From assembly GCA_938003835.1 (NCBI GenBank), contig CALKXJ010000001.1:223513-275396 (forward strand): a DNA stretch of 51,884 bases. The letters are read 5' to 3'. Of this stretch, positions 25,155 to 33,155 are shown piece after piece. The translations under genes and the position numbers were made by a program. Numbering within the stretch: the stretch's first letter is position 1; each line of letters opens with the position of its first letter. The notes under the pieces are model-generated. The model ran no database searches and was not told the DNA's origin. It saw nothing but the letters and a program-made list of their open reading frames with translations. Source of the DNA: an uncultured Bryobacteraceae bacterium. GTDB lineage: Bacteria; Acidobacteriota; Terriglobia; Bryobacterales; Bryobacteraceae.

Positions 25155-25906
25155 GGCCCGGCGTGAGCCGCCCGGCGTCTCGCGCCGGCGTCACCCTGCT
25201 CGAGCTGCTGATTGCCGTCTCGCTCGTGAGCCTGCTGAGCGTGGGGATCCTCGTCGCCTTGCGCGTGGGCCTGAATGCGATGGAGAAGGCCAACAACCGC
25301 CTGCTTGATAACCGGCGCGTCTTCGGCGTGCAGCGCATCCTCGAGCAGCAGGTGGCCGGGCTGATGCCGGTGGTGGCGGATTGTCGCTCCGGCCCAGAGG
25401 CGCCCCCGGCGCGGGTCCTCTTCTTTCAGGGCGCGCCCGCGACGATGCGGTTCGTCTCCAGCTTCTCGCTCGAGGAGGCCGCCCGGGGCTATCCCCGGAT
25501 CCTCGAATACCAGGTTCTGCCGGCCGAGGACATGAGCGCGGTGCGCCTGGTGGTGAACGAACTTCTCTACTGGGGGCCGGCCTCCACCGGCGCGCTCTGC
25601 CTGGGACCGAGCCCCGAGCGGCCGGGCATCCTCTTCCGCCCGGTCGAAGTGGGCCCGCAGTCCTTCGTGCTGGCGGACCGGCTCGCCTTCTGCCGGTTCT
25701 CGTATCTTGAACGCCTGCCCCCGCCGGCGCCGGGGCGCTGGGTGCCGGCGTGGACACGTCAGGACCTGCCTGCGGCCATCCGCATCGAGATGGCGCGCAA
25801 GGAGGATGATCCGAGCCGGCTCCCTCTGCTCACGGCCACGCTGGCGGTGCGGGTGACCAAGCTGCCCGGTCTTCCCTATGCCGATGACCTCTACCTCGGC
25901 CAGTAG
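25151..25906 (+). CDS. gspJ: minor pseudopilin GspJ-like
   Basis: A 251-residue prepilin. The leader RAG/VTLLELLIAVSLVSLLSVGIL is followed by a helix with ANNRLLDNRRVFGVQRILEQQ. A long beta-rich domain (FFQGAPATMRFVSSFSLEEAARGYPRI, AIRIEMARKED) has two cysteines that may pair. It is longer than the average GspI and typical of GspJ. The start overlaps the gspI stop by four bases. Its end overlaps gspK by 29 bases. Confidence 0.87.
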   Translation: MRPGVSRPASRAGVTLLELLIAVSLVSLLSVGILVALRVGLNAMEKANNRLLDNRRVFGVQRILEQQVAGLMPVVADCRSGPEAPPARVLFFQGAPATMRFVSSFSLEEAARGYPRILEYQVLPAEDMSAVRLVVNELLYWGPASTGALCLGPSPERPGILFRPVEVGPQSFVLADRLAFCRFSYLERLPPPAPGRWVPAWTRQDLPAAIRIEMARKEDDPSRLPLLTATLAVRVTKLPGLPYADDLYLGQ

Positions 25907-26888
25907 GCGCGGCGGGGCCCTGCTGGCGGTGCTGTGGCTGGCCGCCGCCCTCGGCGCAATCGCCTTTTCCGTCGCCGCAACGGTGCGCGGCGAGACGGAG
26001 CGCACAACGACGGCGGTCGAGGCGCTCAAGAGCTACTACCTGGCGACAGGCGCCGTTGACCGCGCGCTGCTCTACATGCTCTGGGGCTCGGCTCATCGCA
26101 ACCCGGACGGCTCGCCGCGCTATTGGACGCAGGGGATGCCGCGGCTCTATTTTCGATTTCCGACCGGCGACGCCGTGGTCGAGATCATCCCCGCGGCGGC
26201 GCGCATGAACCTGAACACGGCGAGCGAGGAGGATCTGTTCCGGCTGCTTCTGGTCCTGGGGGCCGAGCCGGAGCGGGCGCGCCTCGCGGCCCGAGCGATC
26301 GTCGACTGGCGGAGCCCGGCGCCCGGGGGCGTGCCGACGCTCTTCGACCGCTCCTATCTGGCGCGGACTCCGTCTTTTCGCGCGCGCCATGCGTCTTTTG
26401 AAGAGACCGAAGAGGTGTTGCTGGTCGAAGGCATGACGCCCGAGCTCTTCTACGGCACCTACGAGCGCGATCCGGAGGGCCGCCTGCGCCGCCGAAGCGG
26501 CTTCCGCGATTGCGTTTCCGTCTACGGCTCGGCGGGACGCTTCGACGTCAACTCGGCCGATCCGGCCCTGCTCGTCTCGCTCGGCCTCGATCCGGGCCTG
26601 GTGGCTTCGCTCGTCGAGCGGCGGCGCGTGCGGCCGTTCCTCGCGATGGAGGAGCTCGAGCCGCTGCGCCGCTTTGCCGGTCCGGGCGCCGAGCGGCTCG
26701 GAATCGGCGGCCTGTCGATCTACACGCTGCGGGCGACGGCGCGCCTGCGCCGCGACGACGGCACGCTTTCGGATCTGCGCCGCAGCGTCGCCGCGACGGT
26801 GAAATTTCTCGGGCCGGGCTTCGACGCTCTCTACCATGTGCTCCGGTGGCATGACAACGAGCCGGCGGATCTGAGCGAGTGGCCATGA
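25878..26888 (+). CDS. gspK: minor pseudopilin GspK
   Basis: A 336-residue large minor pseudopilin. The leader SRRGG/ALLAVLWLAAALGAIAFSV lacks Glu5, as is usual for GspK, which caps the pseudopilus tip. The two helix-hairpin-helix-like SAM segments (MNLNTASEEDLFRLLLVLG and DVNSADPALLVSLGL) are hallmarks. ATG 25878 or 25884 may be used; both overlap gspJ. GspK normally forms the GspI-J-K tip complex. Confidence 0.9.
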   Translation: MPMTSTSASRRGGALLAVLWLAAALGAIAFSVAATVRGETERTTTAVEALKSYYLATGAVDRALLYMLWGSAHRNPDGSPRYWTQGMPRLYFRFPTGDAVVEIIPAAARMNLNTASEEDLFRLLLVLGAEPERARLAARAIVDWRSPAPGGVPTLFDRSYLARTPSFRARHASFEETEEVLLVEGMTPELFYGTYERDPEGRLRRRSGFRDCVSVYGSAGRFDVNSADPALLVSLGLDPGLVASLVERRRVRPFLAMEELEPLRRFAGPGAERLGIGGLSIYTLRATARLRRDDGTLSDLRRSVAATVKFLGPGFDALYHVLRWHDNEPADLSEWP

Positions 26889-28207
26889 AGGCGGGCGAGT
26901 GGAGAAGGTGGCTGGCCGCGGGCACCGGCGTCGGCATCGAAGTTCACGGCGACCGGCTCGAGGTGATGCTGGTGCGCGTGCGGCCCTGGGGCGTTGAGGT
27001 GGCGGGCGCGCTGGCGATCGAGCGCTTTCGGGAGCGGCCCGCGGCTGAATGGGGCGCCGAGTACGCCGCGTTCCTGCGCCGGCACGGGGCGGCGCATCTG
27101 GCGGCGGTGGTGCTGCTTCCGCGGCACGAGCTGATCGTGCGGCATCTGAGCCTGCCCGGAGTCTCCGCAAAGGACCTCGCCGCAGCCGTCCAGTTCCAGC
27201 TCGACGGCCTGCATCCGTACGCAGAAGAAGAGGCCGTGCACGGCTGGGCGCGCACGCTCGACGGCTCCGGTGTGCTGGTGGCGATGGCGCGCGCCGAGCT
27301 GATCGACCGCTACGCCGCCTGGTTCGCCGAGGCGGGCATCCGGGTGGCGGCCTTCACGTTTTCGGCGGCGGTCTTGCACGCCGCCGCGCGCATCCTCACC
27401 ACTCCGCCCGAGGGCGGGTTCCTCGCCTTCGAGGAAGGGCCTGCGGGCCTGGAGGCGTACGGGGAAAGCGCGGCGCGGCCGGTCTTTTCGGCTGTCTTCG
27501 ACCTCGAGCCGGAGCGTGCGGCGGCTCTGGCCCGAGCGGAGCTTCGCCTGGGAGAGGAGAGCGCGGTGCGGCGCCTTTGGGATCTGCTGCCTCTGCCTGT
27601 GGCGGTGCCGGAAGGGCTCGATCTCGGCGGCCGCGCCCTCGTCTACGCCACGGCGATGACGGCGGCCTGCCCCTGGTTGGCCCTGAAGGCGAACCTGTTG
27701 CCGGAGGAGCTGCGCGCTTCGAGTTCCCGTGCCATCTACATTCCCACGCTCGTGCTGGCGGTGCTGCTGGCCGGGTCGCTGGCGGTGCTCGTGGCCTACG
27801 GTCGGATCGAGGACCGGCGGTATCTGGCCGCCCTCGAACAGGAGATCGCCCGTTGGACGCCGGAGGCGGCCCAGGTGCGCGAGCTCGAGACGAAGCTGGA
27901 GGAGCTGCGCGCGCGGCGCCGCGAGATTTACGAGTTTCGCCTGCGGGCGCGCGCCGATCTGGACGCCCTGCTCGAGCTCACGCGCCTGCTCGAGCCCCCG
28001 ACGTGGTTGACGAGCCTCCAGCTTTCGCGCTCCGCGGTGCAACTGGCGGGCGAGACGACGCGCGGGCCGGAGCTGGTCGAGCTGCTCGACCGCTCGCCCT
28101 TGTTCCGCGCCTCGCAGTTCACGACGCCGATGACGCGTGTGACGGGCGGTGAAAGCTTCGCCATCCGCGCCGAACGGGAGGCGCTCGTTCTGGAGAAGGC
28201 GCAATGA
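26885..28207 (+). CDS. gspL: GspL/PilM-like assembly protein
   Basis: A 440-residue protein with an actin-like N-terminal cytoplasmic domain (VGIEVHGDRLEVMLVRV, LLPRHELIVRHLSLPGVSAKDLAAAVQFQL). One membrane helix (IPTLVLAVLLAGSLAVLVAYG, about 285-305) follows, then a periplasmic coiled coil and small ferredoxin-like domain (ELETKLEELRARRREIYEF, then LEPPTWLTSLQLSRSAVQL). It combines the PilM- and PilN-like parts as GspL does and should bind GspE. ATG 26885 overlaps the gspK stop (ATGA); a GTG six bases earlier is possible. Confidence 0.85.
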   Translation: MKAGEWRRWLAAGTGVGIEVHGDRLEVMLVRVRPWGVEVAGALAIERFRERPAAEWGAEYAAFLRRHGAAHLAAVVLLPRHELIVRHLSLPGVSAKDLAAAVQFQLDGLHPYAEEEAVHGWARTLDGSGVLVAMARAELIDRYAAWFAEAGIRVAAFTFSAAVLHAAARILTTPPEGGFLAFEEGPAGLEAYGESAARPVFSAVFDLEPERAAALARAELRLGEESAVRRLWDLLPLPVAVPEGLDLGGRALVYATAMTAACPWLALKANLLPEELRASSSRAIYIPTLVLAVLLAGSLAVLVAYGRIEDRRYLAALEQEIARWTPEAAQVRELETKLEELRARRREIYEFRLRARADLDALLELTRLLEPPTWLTSLQLSRSAVQLAGETTRGPELVELLDRSPLFRASQFTTPMTRVTGGESFAIRAEREALVLEKAQ

Positions 28208-28803
28208 ATTTGACGGACCGGGACAAGCGGGCTCTCATGCTCCTGGGCGTCGCGGTCGCCGTCATGCTGGCGGTTCGCTTCTGGCTGGACCGCCAGGGCG
28301 CGGCGCCTGTGGTGGCGCCCGCGGACTCCCTTCAGACGGCCGAAGCGCGCCTGGTTCAGGTCCGCAAGCTCGCCGCCCAGGCGCCCGCGCGGCGCAAGCA
28401 GGTGGAGGCGCTCACCGCCGAGGTCGCCGAGTGGGAAAAGAGGCTGATCGCGGCCGAGACGGCGCAGCAGGCCCAGGCGCAGATTCTTCAGATCCTGCGG
28501 AAGCTAGCCTCCGCGCAGGAGCCGAGGCTGGAGTTCCGCAGCGAGGAGATCGGCCCGGTGCGGCCGCCTGCGAAGGAAAGACACTACGCCGAGGCGCTGG
28601 TAACGGTCTCGTTCGTGGCGGGCATCGAGCAGTTGGTGAATCTCCTGGCGGACCTGGCGGCGCAGCCGGAGGCGCTCGGCACCGAGGAGCTCTCCATCAG
28701 CGGCGCCAATCCCAAGGACAAGACGCTCGCGGTGCGCCTGACGGTGGCCGGGCTGGTTCCGGCCCGGCTGGCGCCCGAGGCCAGGGGGCCAGGTTCGTTA
28801 TGA
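28204..28803 (+). CDS. gspM: GspM-like assembly protein
   Basis: A 199-residue protein with a short cytoplasmic start (NLTDRDKRALMLLG) and a membrane helix (LLGVAVAVMLAVRFWL). A periplasmic coiled coil (RLVQVRKLAAQAPARRKQVEALTAE region) and a ferredoxin-like domain (ALVTVSFVAGIEQLVNLLADLA) follow. Architecture and order fit GspM, the partner of GspL in the inner-membrane platform. Sequence identity in this family is low, so topology and context carry the call. Four-base overlaps occur at both ends. Confidence 0.82.
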   Translation: MNLTDRDKRALMLLGVAVAVMLAVRFWLDRQGAAPVVAPADSLQTAEARLVQVRKLAAQAPARRKQVEALTAEVAEWEKRLIAAETAQQAQAQILQILRKLASAQEPRLEFRSEEIGPVRPPAKERHYAEALVTVSFVAGIEQLVNLLADLAAQPEALGTEELSISGANPKDKTLAVRLTVAGLVPARLAPEARGPGSL

Positions 28804-29522
28804 GGCGCCGGCTGCACCTGTTGAATCTTGCGCTGGCGGCGCTCATTCTGCTCGCCGGCTGGCAGATTCGCGAGCGCTGGGCTCAGGCGCGCGAGCGCGA
28901 GCGGCGCCTGTTGGAAGCAAGTCCCGCGAGCGAGCCCGTCGTCGATGAACCGGCCTTGCGGGCGCCCGAGCCGGTGCGGGCGGCCGACTATCTGTTGGTC
29001 GCCGAGAAACTGCTGTTCGCGCGCGATCGCAACCCGGAGGTGATCATCGAGGTGGCCGCGCCCAAGCCGGTGCCGCCGCTGCCGGTCGCCTACGGGGTGC
29101 TCGACCTCGGCGCGGGTCCCACCGTGATCCTGAGCGAGCGGCCCGGACAGCCGCAGCGCGCCTACCGCGTGGGGGACCAGATCGGCGAGTTCACCCTGGC
29201 CGAGATCACGGCGACGGAGGTGGCTTTCCTCTGGGAGGGCAAAAGCATTCGCAAGAGCGTCGAGGAGCTCAAGCCGGCGGTCGAGGAGCAGGCCCCGCAG
29301 CAGGCCGAGGCGCCGGCGCCGGCGGCTGCGCCAAAGGCTCAGGCGACGGTGGTGGCCGACACCAAGACGGCGGCCGGACCGAGCGACATCGACATTGGCG
29401 GCGGCATCCGCGCGTGCCGGCCGGGAGATACCTCGCCGCCCGGAACCATCTCCGGCGGCTACCGCAAGGTGGTCACTCAGACGCCGTTCGGGCAGGTGTG
29501 CCGGTGGGAGCCGGTGAAATGA
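28800..29522 (+). CDS. GspC-like inner-membrane protein with a C-terminal TPFG motif
   Basis: A 240-residue protein with a membrane helix near the N-terminus (LLNLALAALILLAGWQI), a Pro/Ala/Glu linker and a small beta domain (PPLPVAYGVLDLGAGPTVILSE, RAYRVGDQIGEFTLAEITATEVAFLWEG). This resembles the homology region of GspC, which links the platform to the secretin. There is no PDZ domain. An Ala/Pro-rich tail ends in VVTQTPFGQVCRWEP with two cysteines. Its gene order between gspM and gspD supports a GspC role. The start overlaps the gspM stop by four bases. Confidence 0.72.
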   Translation: MRRRLHLLNLALAALILLAGWQIRERWAQARERERRLLEASPASEPVVDEPALRAPEPVRAADYLLVAEKLLFARDRNPEVIIEVAAPKPVPPLPVAYGVLDLGAGPTVILSERPGQPQRAYRVGDQIGEFTLAEITATEVAFLWEGKSIRKSVEELKPAVEEQAPQQAEAPAPAAAPKAQATVVADTKTAAGPSDIDIGGGIRACRPGDTSPPGTISGGYRKVVTQTPFGQVCRWEPVK

Positions 29523-29541
29523 CGCGATCGAGGAGGTCGAA

Positions 29542-30015
29542 ATGATTCGTTGGATTGTCGTGGCGGCAGTGGCCGCGAGTGCTGTGGCGGCGCAGGAGGC
29601 TGCTCCGGCGCCGAAGGAGAGGCCCAAGAGGCCGGCGGCTCAGCAGGCACGCCCCTCGCCGGCGGCTGAGAAGCGCCCGGCGCTGCCCAAGGACGCGGTC
29701 GAGACCGCGCCGTTTACCTGGCGCTGGACCGACAAGGAGGGCAAGCGATGGGTCTACCGGCAGACGCCGTTCGGCCTGGTGCGGTTTGAAGAGCGGGAGG
29801 CGGACAAGGCAGCGGAGGCGGCTCCGGAAGCGCGTCCGCCGCTTGAAGCCTATGAGGAAGGAGAGCGGGTGCGCTTCGAGCGCCTGACGCCATTCGGCAA
29901 GCAGCGCTGGTATCGCATGAAGAGCGAGCTCGAGGGCGAAGAGCGCGAGGCCTGGCTGCGCAGCAGGAAGGCTCCGCAGACTCAGCCCTCCAACGAGAAA
30001 CCGGAGAAGCAGTGA
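29542..30015 (+). CDS. secreted protein with repeated TPFG motif, between gspC-like and gspD
   Basis: A 157-residue protein with a signal peptide (MIRWIVVAAVAASAVAAQ), then a Lys/Pro/Ala-rich region. Two copies of a short motif follow: WVYRQTPFGLVRFEE (about 75-89) and VRFERLTPFGKQRWY (about 110-124). The same motif ends the preceding protein. It is probably periplasmic and belongs to the secretion system by position, one base before the gspD start. I know no family name. GAGGAGG (about 29531) precedes the ATG. Confidence 0.65.
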   Translation: MIRWIVVAAVAASAVAAQEAAPAPKERPKRPAAQQARPSPAAEKRPALPKDAVETAPFTWRWTDKEGKRWVYRQTPFGLVRFEEREADKAAEAAPEARPPLEAYEEGERVRFERLTPFGKQRWYRMKSELEGEEREAWLRSRKAPQTQPSNEKPEKQ

Positions 30016-30016
30016 G

Positions 30017-32386
30017 ATGAGGTCATCGCCGGGCCGGACGATTCTTGGCTTGTTGCTTTCCCTGGCTTTGTGCGCTCAGGTACCGCCGGGTCTGCCGCCG
30101 GGCTTCGGGCCTCGGGCCGTTCCCGAGCCGAAACCGCAGCCGCCGAAGCCCGAGCCGGCCAAGCCCGCGCCTCAAATCGCCGCGCCTGCCGCGCCGCAGC
30201 CTGAGACATCCGCCGGGGAGCGCCGTGTCCCCACGGGCACGCTGAGCCTTCAGAACGCCTCGCTGACCGAGGTGATCGACGCCCTGGCGCGCCAGCTCGG
30301 CATCAACTATATCCTCGATCCGCGCGTCAAGGGCAGCGTGACGCTCAACACCTACGGGGAGATCCGGGAGATCGACACGCGCTCGCTGCTCGACATGATC
30401 CTGCGCATCAACGGGGCGACGATGGTGAAGGTCGGTGATCTCTATCGGATCGTGCCGCTTTCGGAGGCGCCGCGGCTGCCGATCCCGCCCCAGACCGACG
30501 TCAAGGAGATTCCCGAGGACGATCAGATCATGCTGAACCTGATCTTCCTCAAGTATGTGACTGTCGAGGAGCTCTCCAAGCTGATCGAGCCGTTCATCGG
30601 CGAGGGCGCGCAGACCTGGGCCTACACGCCCGCCAATCTCCTGCTGATTCTCGACAGCCGGCGCAACATGCGGCGCACCATGGAGCTGGTGGCGCTGTTT
30701 GACAGCGACACGCTGGCCAGCCAGAGGATCCGCGTCTACGAGGTTCAGCACGGCCGGCCCTCGGAGATCGTGAGCGAGCTCGAGCGGGTGCTGGGCGCCA
30801 TCTCGCTCAGCAAGGACCAGGCGCCGATCAAGTTCCTGCCCGTGGACCGCTTGAACCTGATCATCGCGGTCGCGCCGAATCCCGGCGCCTTCGAGCAGGT
30901 GGAGAGCTGGATCAAGCGTTTCGATCAGCCGGTGAAGGTGACCGCGGGCGCGGTGGACAACTACGTCTACCGGGTCAAATACGGGCGGGCCGAGGCGCTG
31001 GCGATGGCCATCATGTCGCTCTACAGCGGTCTCGGCCCCTGGGCCATGATGGGCTTCGGCGGCATGTACGGCCTCTTCTCGGGCGCCGCGGCAGGCTTCG
31101 GCAATCCCTACGTCGGCGGAGGCGGCTTCGGGATGATCGGCGGCTCCGGGATGCCCGGCGTCTACGGCGGCTATGGCATGCCGGGAGCTTATGGGATGGG
31201 CAGCTACGGCATGAGCCCGTACGGAATGGGCGGCTATGGAATGGGGGGATACGGCGGTTACGGGATGGGCGGATTCGGCGGCTACGGCATGGGCTACGGG
31301 GGCTTCTACCCGGGCGCCATGGCCGGTCCGGGCGTCGGCATGTCGCAGGTGCCGCCGACCACCAGGCAGGGAACGGGCGCCGCGGCCGCCGGTCAGGAAC
31401 AACGCGCCGCCGCGGGACCTTCGGATCTCACCGGCTCCTACCTCGGCATGGGAGGCGGTTGGGGCGCCTGGACGCCGCGCATCGTGCCGAATCCGTTCGA
31501 CAACACCATCCTCATTCAGGGCACGCCGCAGGAGTACCAGCAGGTCCGCAAGCTCCTCGACGAGCTCGACATCCCGCCGCGTCAGGTGCTCATCGAGGCC
31601 AAGATCTACGAGGTTTCGCTCACCGGCGCCTTCCGCTCCGGCGTGAGCGCCTTCTTGCAGCGGTTGGGGGCCACTCCGCCCTCCGGCATCCCCAGCGCCT
31701 CGCGACAGCTCACCGGCACGAGCTCGGCCAACGGCTTGAGCCTGTCGATTTCGACGCTGGTGGGCAAGAGCCGCGAGTTGCTTGCGTTTCTCGAAACGCA
31801 GGAAGTGACCTCGCGCGCCAGGGTGATCTCGGCGCCGAGCGTGCTGGCCACCGACAGCATCCCGGCTTCGATCAACGTCGGCACCGAGGTACCGACGCTG
31901 GCGGCGCAGGCGGTCTCGCCGATCCAGTCCGGCGGGACCTCGCTGTTTACCAACAGCATCCAGAACCGCAACTCGGGTGTGACGCTCCAGATCCTGGCGC
32001 GGGTCAACCCCAGCGGCATCGTGACCCTGATCATCAACCAGGAAGTGAGCGCGCCGCAGCCGCCGCCGGCCGGCGGCATCCAGTCGCCTTCGTTCACCAA
32101 GCGGACTGTGCAGACGCAGGTGACGCTCAACGACGGCGATACGATCGCCATCGGCGGCATCATCAACGAGAGCAACACCGAATCGAGCGCCGGTGTGCCT
32201 TACCTGCACCGCCTGCCCGTGCTGGGCTCGGTCTTCGGCAGCAAGTCGAAGGACAGGGAGCGCACGGAACTGGTGGTCTTCATGACGCCGCGCGTGGTCT
32301 ACGACCTCAACCAGGTGATCGAGGCGAGCGATGAGCTGAAGTCGCGTTTCAAGCGGCTGAGCCGCGAGCTGCGCCGCCTGGAGTAA
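30017..32386 (+). CDS. gspD: type II secretion secretin GspD
   Basis: A 789-residue outer-membrane secretin. The N-terminus has a hydrophobic signal (ILGLLLSLALCAQ). Pro/Lys-rich residues follow to about 65, then the N0/N1-type domain (LSLQNASLTEVIDALARQLGINYIL, about 77-150). N-repeats follow (LIFLKYVTVEELSKLIEPFIG, YEVQHGRPSEIVSELE, YVYRVKYGRAEALAMAI). A Gly/Tyr/Met-rich insert lies at about 347-440. The secretin core spans about 490-770 (IVPNPFDNTILIQGTPQEYQ, VINVGTEVP-like segment, TLNDGDTIAIGGIINE, LPVLGSVFGSKSKDRERTEL). It forms the multimeric outer-membrane exit channel. No pilotin is visible. Confidence 0.94.
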   Translation: MRSSPGRTILGLLLSLALCAQVPPGLPPGFGPRAVPEPKPQPPKPEPAKPAPQIAAPAAPQPETSAGERRVPTGTLSLQNASLTEVIDALARQLGINYILDPRVKGSVTLNTYGEIREIDTRSLLDMILRINGATMVKVGDLYRIVPLSEAPRLPIPPQTDVKEIPEDDQIMLNLIFLKYVTVEELSKLIEPFIGEGAQTWAYTPANLLLILDSRRNMRRTMELVALFDSDTLASQRIRVYEVQHGRPSEIVSELERVLGAISLSKDQAPIKFLPVDRLNLIIAVAPNPGAFEQVESWIKRFDQPVKVTAGAVDNYVYRVKYGRAEALAMAIMSLYSGLGPWAMMGFGGMYGLFSGAAAGFGNPYVGGGGFGMIGGSGMPGVYGGYGMPGAYGMGSYGMSPYGMGGYGMGGYGGYGMGGFGGYGMGYGGFYPGAMAGPGVGMSQVPPTTRQGTGAAAAGQEQRAAAGPSDLTGSYLGMGGGWGAWTPRIVPNPFDNTILIQGTPQEYQQVRKLLDELDIPPRQVLIEAKIYEVSLTGAFRSGVSAFLQRLGATPPSGIPSASRQLTGTSSANGLSLSISTLVGKSRELLAFLETQEVTSRARVISAPSVLATDSIPASINVGTEVPTLAAQAVSPIQSGGTSLFTNSIQNRNSGVTLQILARVNPSGIVTLIINQEVSAPQPPPAGGIQSPSFTKRTVQTQVTLNDGDTIAIGGIINESNTESSAGVPYLHRLPVLGSVFGSKSKDRERTELVVFMTPRVVYDLNQVIEASDELKSRFKRLSRELRRLE
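31055..31336 (+). repeat. low-complexity Gly-Met-Tyr repeat inside gspD
   Basis: This stretch encodes about 94 residues dominated by short units such as GGYGMGGYG and SYGMSPYGMGG, inserted between two N-domain blocks of the secretin. The underlying DNA repeats GGnTAnGGnATGGG-like units, so it can expand or contract by slippage in multiples of three. Confidence 0.85.
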
Positions 32387-32405
32387 GTACGCGGTTGTGG
32401 AAACG

Positions 32406-32442
32406 GACCTCCCGGTGGTGTATGTAAGGAATTAGGGAGGTC
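32406..32442 (+). promoter_or_regulatory. hairpin covering the ribosome binding site of the FmdB-type gene
   Basis: A perfect 8-base inverted repeat, GACCTCCC (32406-32413) and GGGAGGTC (32435-32442), has a 21-base loop. The 3' arm contains the only ribosome binding site (GGGAGG) of the gene starting at 32447. Folding would hide it. The element begins 20 bases after gspD and could also slow read-through from the secretion operon. Confidence 0.5.
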
Positions 32443-32446
32443 GAAA

Positions 32447-32611
32447 ATGCCGCGGTACGTGTTTCTGTGTGTCGACTGCAAGAAGGAGTTCGAGAAGTGG
32501 ATGCACATGGACGAGCTGGGGCGGGTCGAGGTGGTCTGCCCGCATTGCGGCAGCAAGAAGGTCGAGCAGGCGGTCGCCACCTTCTCGGCGGTGACCTCGA
32601 AGAAGAGCTGA
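32447..32611 (+). CDS. FmdB-family zinc-ribbon protein
   Basis: A 54-residue protein starting MPRYVFLCVDCKKEFEKW with a second pair of cysteines in VVCPHCGSKKVEQA. The CxxC...CxxC zinc ribbon and length match the FmdB putative regulatory protein family. The role is unknown; family members often lie near RNA- or envelope-related genes. AGGGAGG gives a strong ribosome binding site within a predicted hairpin. It is probably co-transcribed at the end of the secretion operon, 60 bases after gspD. Confidence 0.82.
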   Translation: MPRYVFLCVDCKKEFEKWMHMDELGRVEVVCPHCGSKKVEQAVATFSAVTSKKS

Positions 32612-32615
32612 CTTT

Positions 32616-32637
32616 CCGGGGGCGGTCTCGCCCCCGG
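32616..32637 (+). terminator. strong GC hairpin after the FmdB-type gene
   Basis: CCGGGGGCG and CGCCCCCGG form a perfect 9-base stem with a GTCT loop, starting five bases after the stop codon. No T-run follows, so termination would be without a classic U-tract, as is common in high-GC genomes. Confidence 0.6.
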
Positions 32638-32839
32638 GGGATGAAGCAAGGGGGGGCGAGTCGGTCGTATTTTTCAACAGGGCTAGTTTTCACGGGGCTG
32701 GGCCCTGTCTGTGCGCGGATTCACACAACGGGAGGGGGCGTGGGCGCCTGGCAGGACAGCTCCTCCCTTTGCTTTCCTTGAGTTGCGCGGAGAGGCCGTC
32801 TGGAACGAGAATTGCCAATAAAAGTGTTGAGATTGGCCT

Positions 32840-33094
32840 ATGGCTTACGTAATCGTCGAAACCTGCACGAAGGACAACGAGTGCATCGAGGCCTGCCCGG
32901 TCAACTGCATTCATCCGACACCGGAAGAGGACGGCTACGCTGACGTTCCGCAGCTTTACATCCACCCGGAGGAGTGCATCGACTGCGGCGCCTGCATCCC
33001 GGTCTGCCCCACCGAGTCGATCTTCGTGCTCGAAGAGGTGCCCGAGCAGTACAAGGACGCCATCGCGCGCAACCGGGCCTATTACGGCCTCTGA
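32840..33094 (+). CDS. fdxA: seven-iron ferredoxin (3Fe-4S / 4Fe-4S)
   Basis: An 84-residue ferredoxin, a small cytoplasmic electron carrier. Cysteines in ETCTKDNECIEACPVNCIHP (C9, C15, C19, C23) lack the second Cys of a standard 4Fe-4S motif, as in 3Fe-4S sites of FdI/FdxA-type proteins. The second motif CIDCGACIPVCP is complete for a 4Fe-4S cluster. The C-terminal EQYKDAIARNRAYYG is family-typical. The ribosome binding site is weak. The 228-base gap upstream holds the terminator hairpin and a longer imperfect inverted repeat CAGGGC (32678-32683) to GCCCTG (32702-32707). Confidence 0.9.
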   Translation: MAYVIVETCTKDNECIEACPVNCIHPTPEEDGYADVPQLYIHPEECIDCGACIPVCPTESIFVLEEVPEQYKDAIARNRAYYGL

Positions 33095-33141
33095 GGCTCG
33101 AAGTCTCTTTCCGACGGCGCCAGGCGGCAGTTCGGCTGTCC

Positions 33142-33147
33142 GATAAT
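33142..33147 (+). promoter_or_regulatory. -10-like element 8 bases before an ABC ATPase start
   Basis: GATAAT ends eight bases before the GTG at 33156, with no ribosome binding site between. If used, the message would have almost no leader. No convincing -35 is present. Confidence 0.35.
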
Positions 33148-33155
33148 GGACGTTT

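Noticed and set aside
30023-32209. 728-residue open frame on the minus strand
   Set aside because: It is antisense to gspD, with repetitive His/Ala/Asp composition derived from the secretin codons.
32678-32707. Riboswitch or attenuator upstream of the ferredoxin
   Set aside because: Only a 6-base inverted repeat with a long loop is visible; no known riboswitch core could be recognised.
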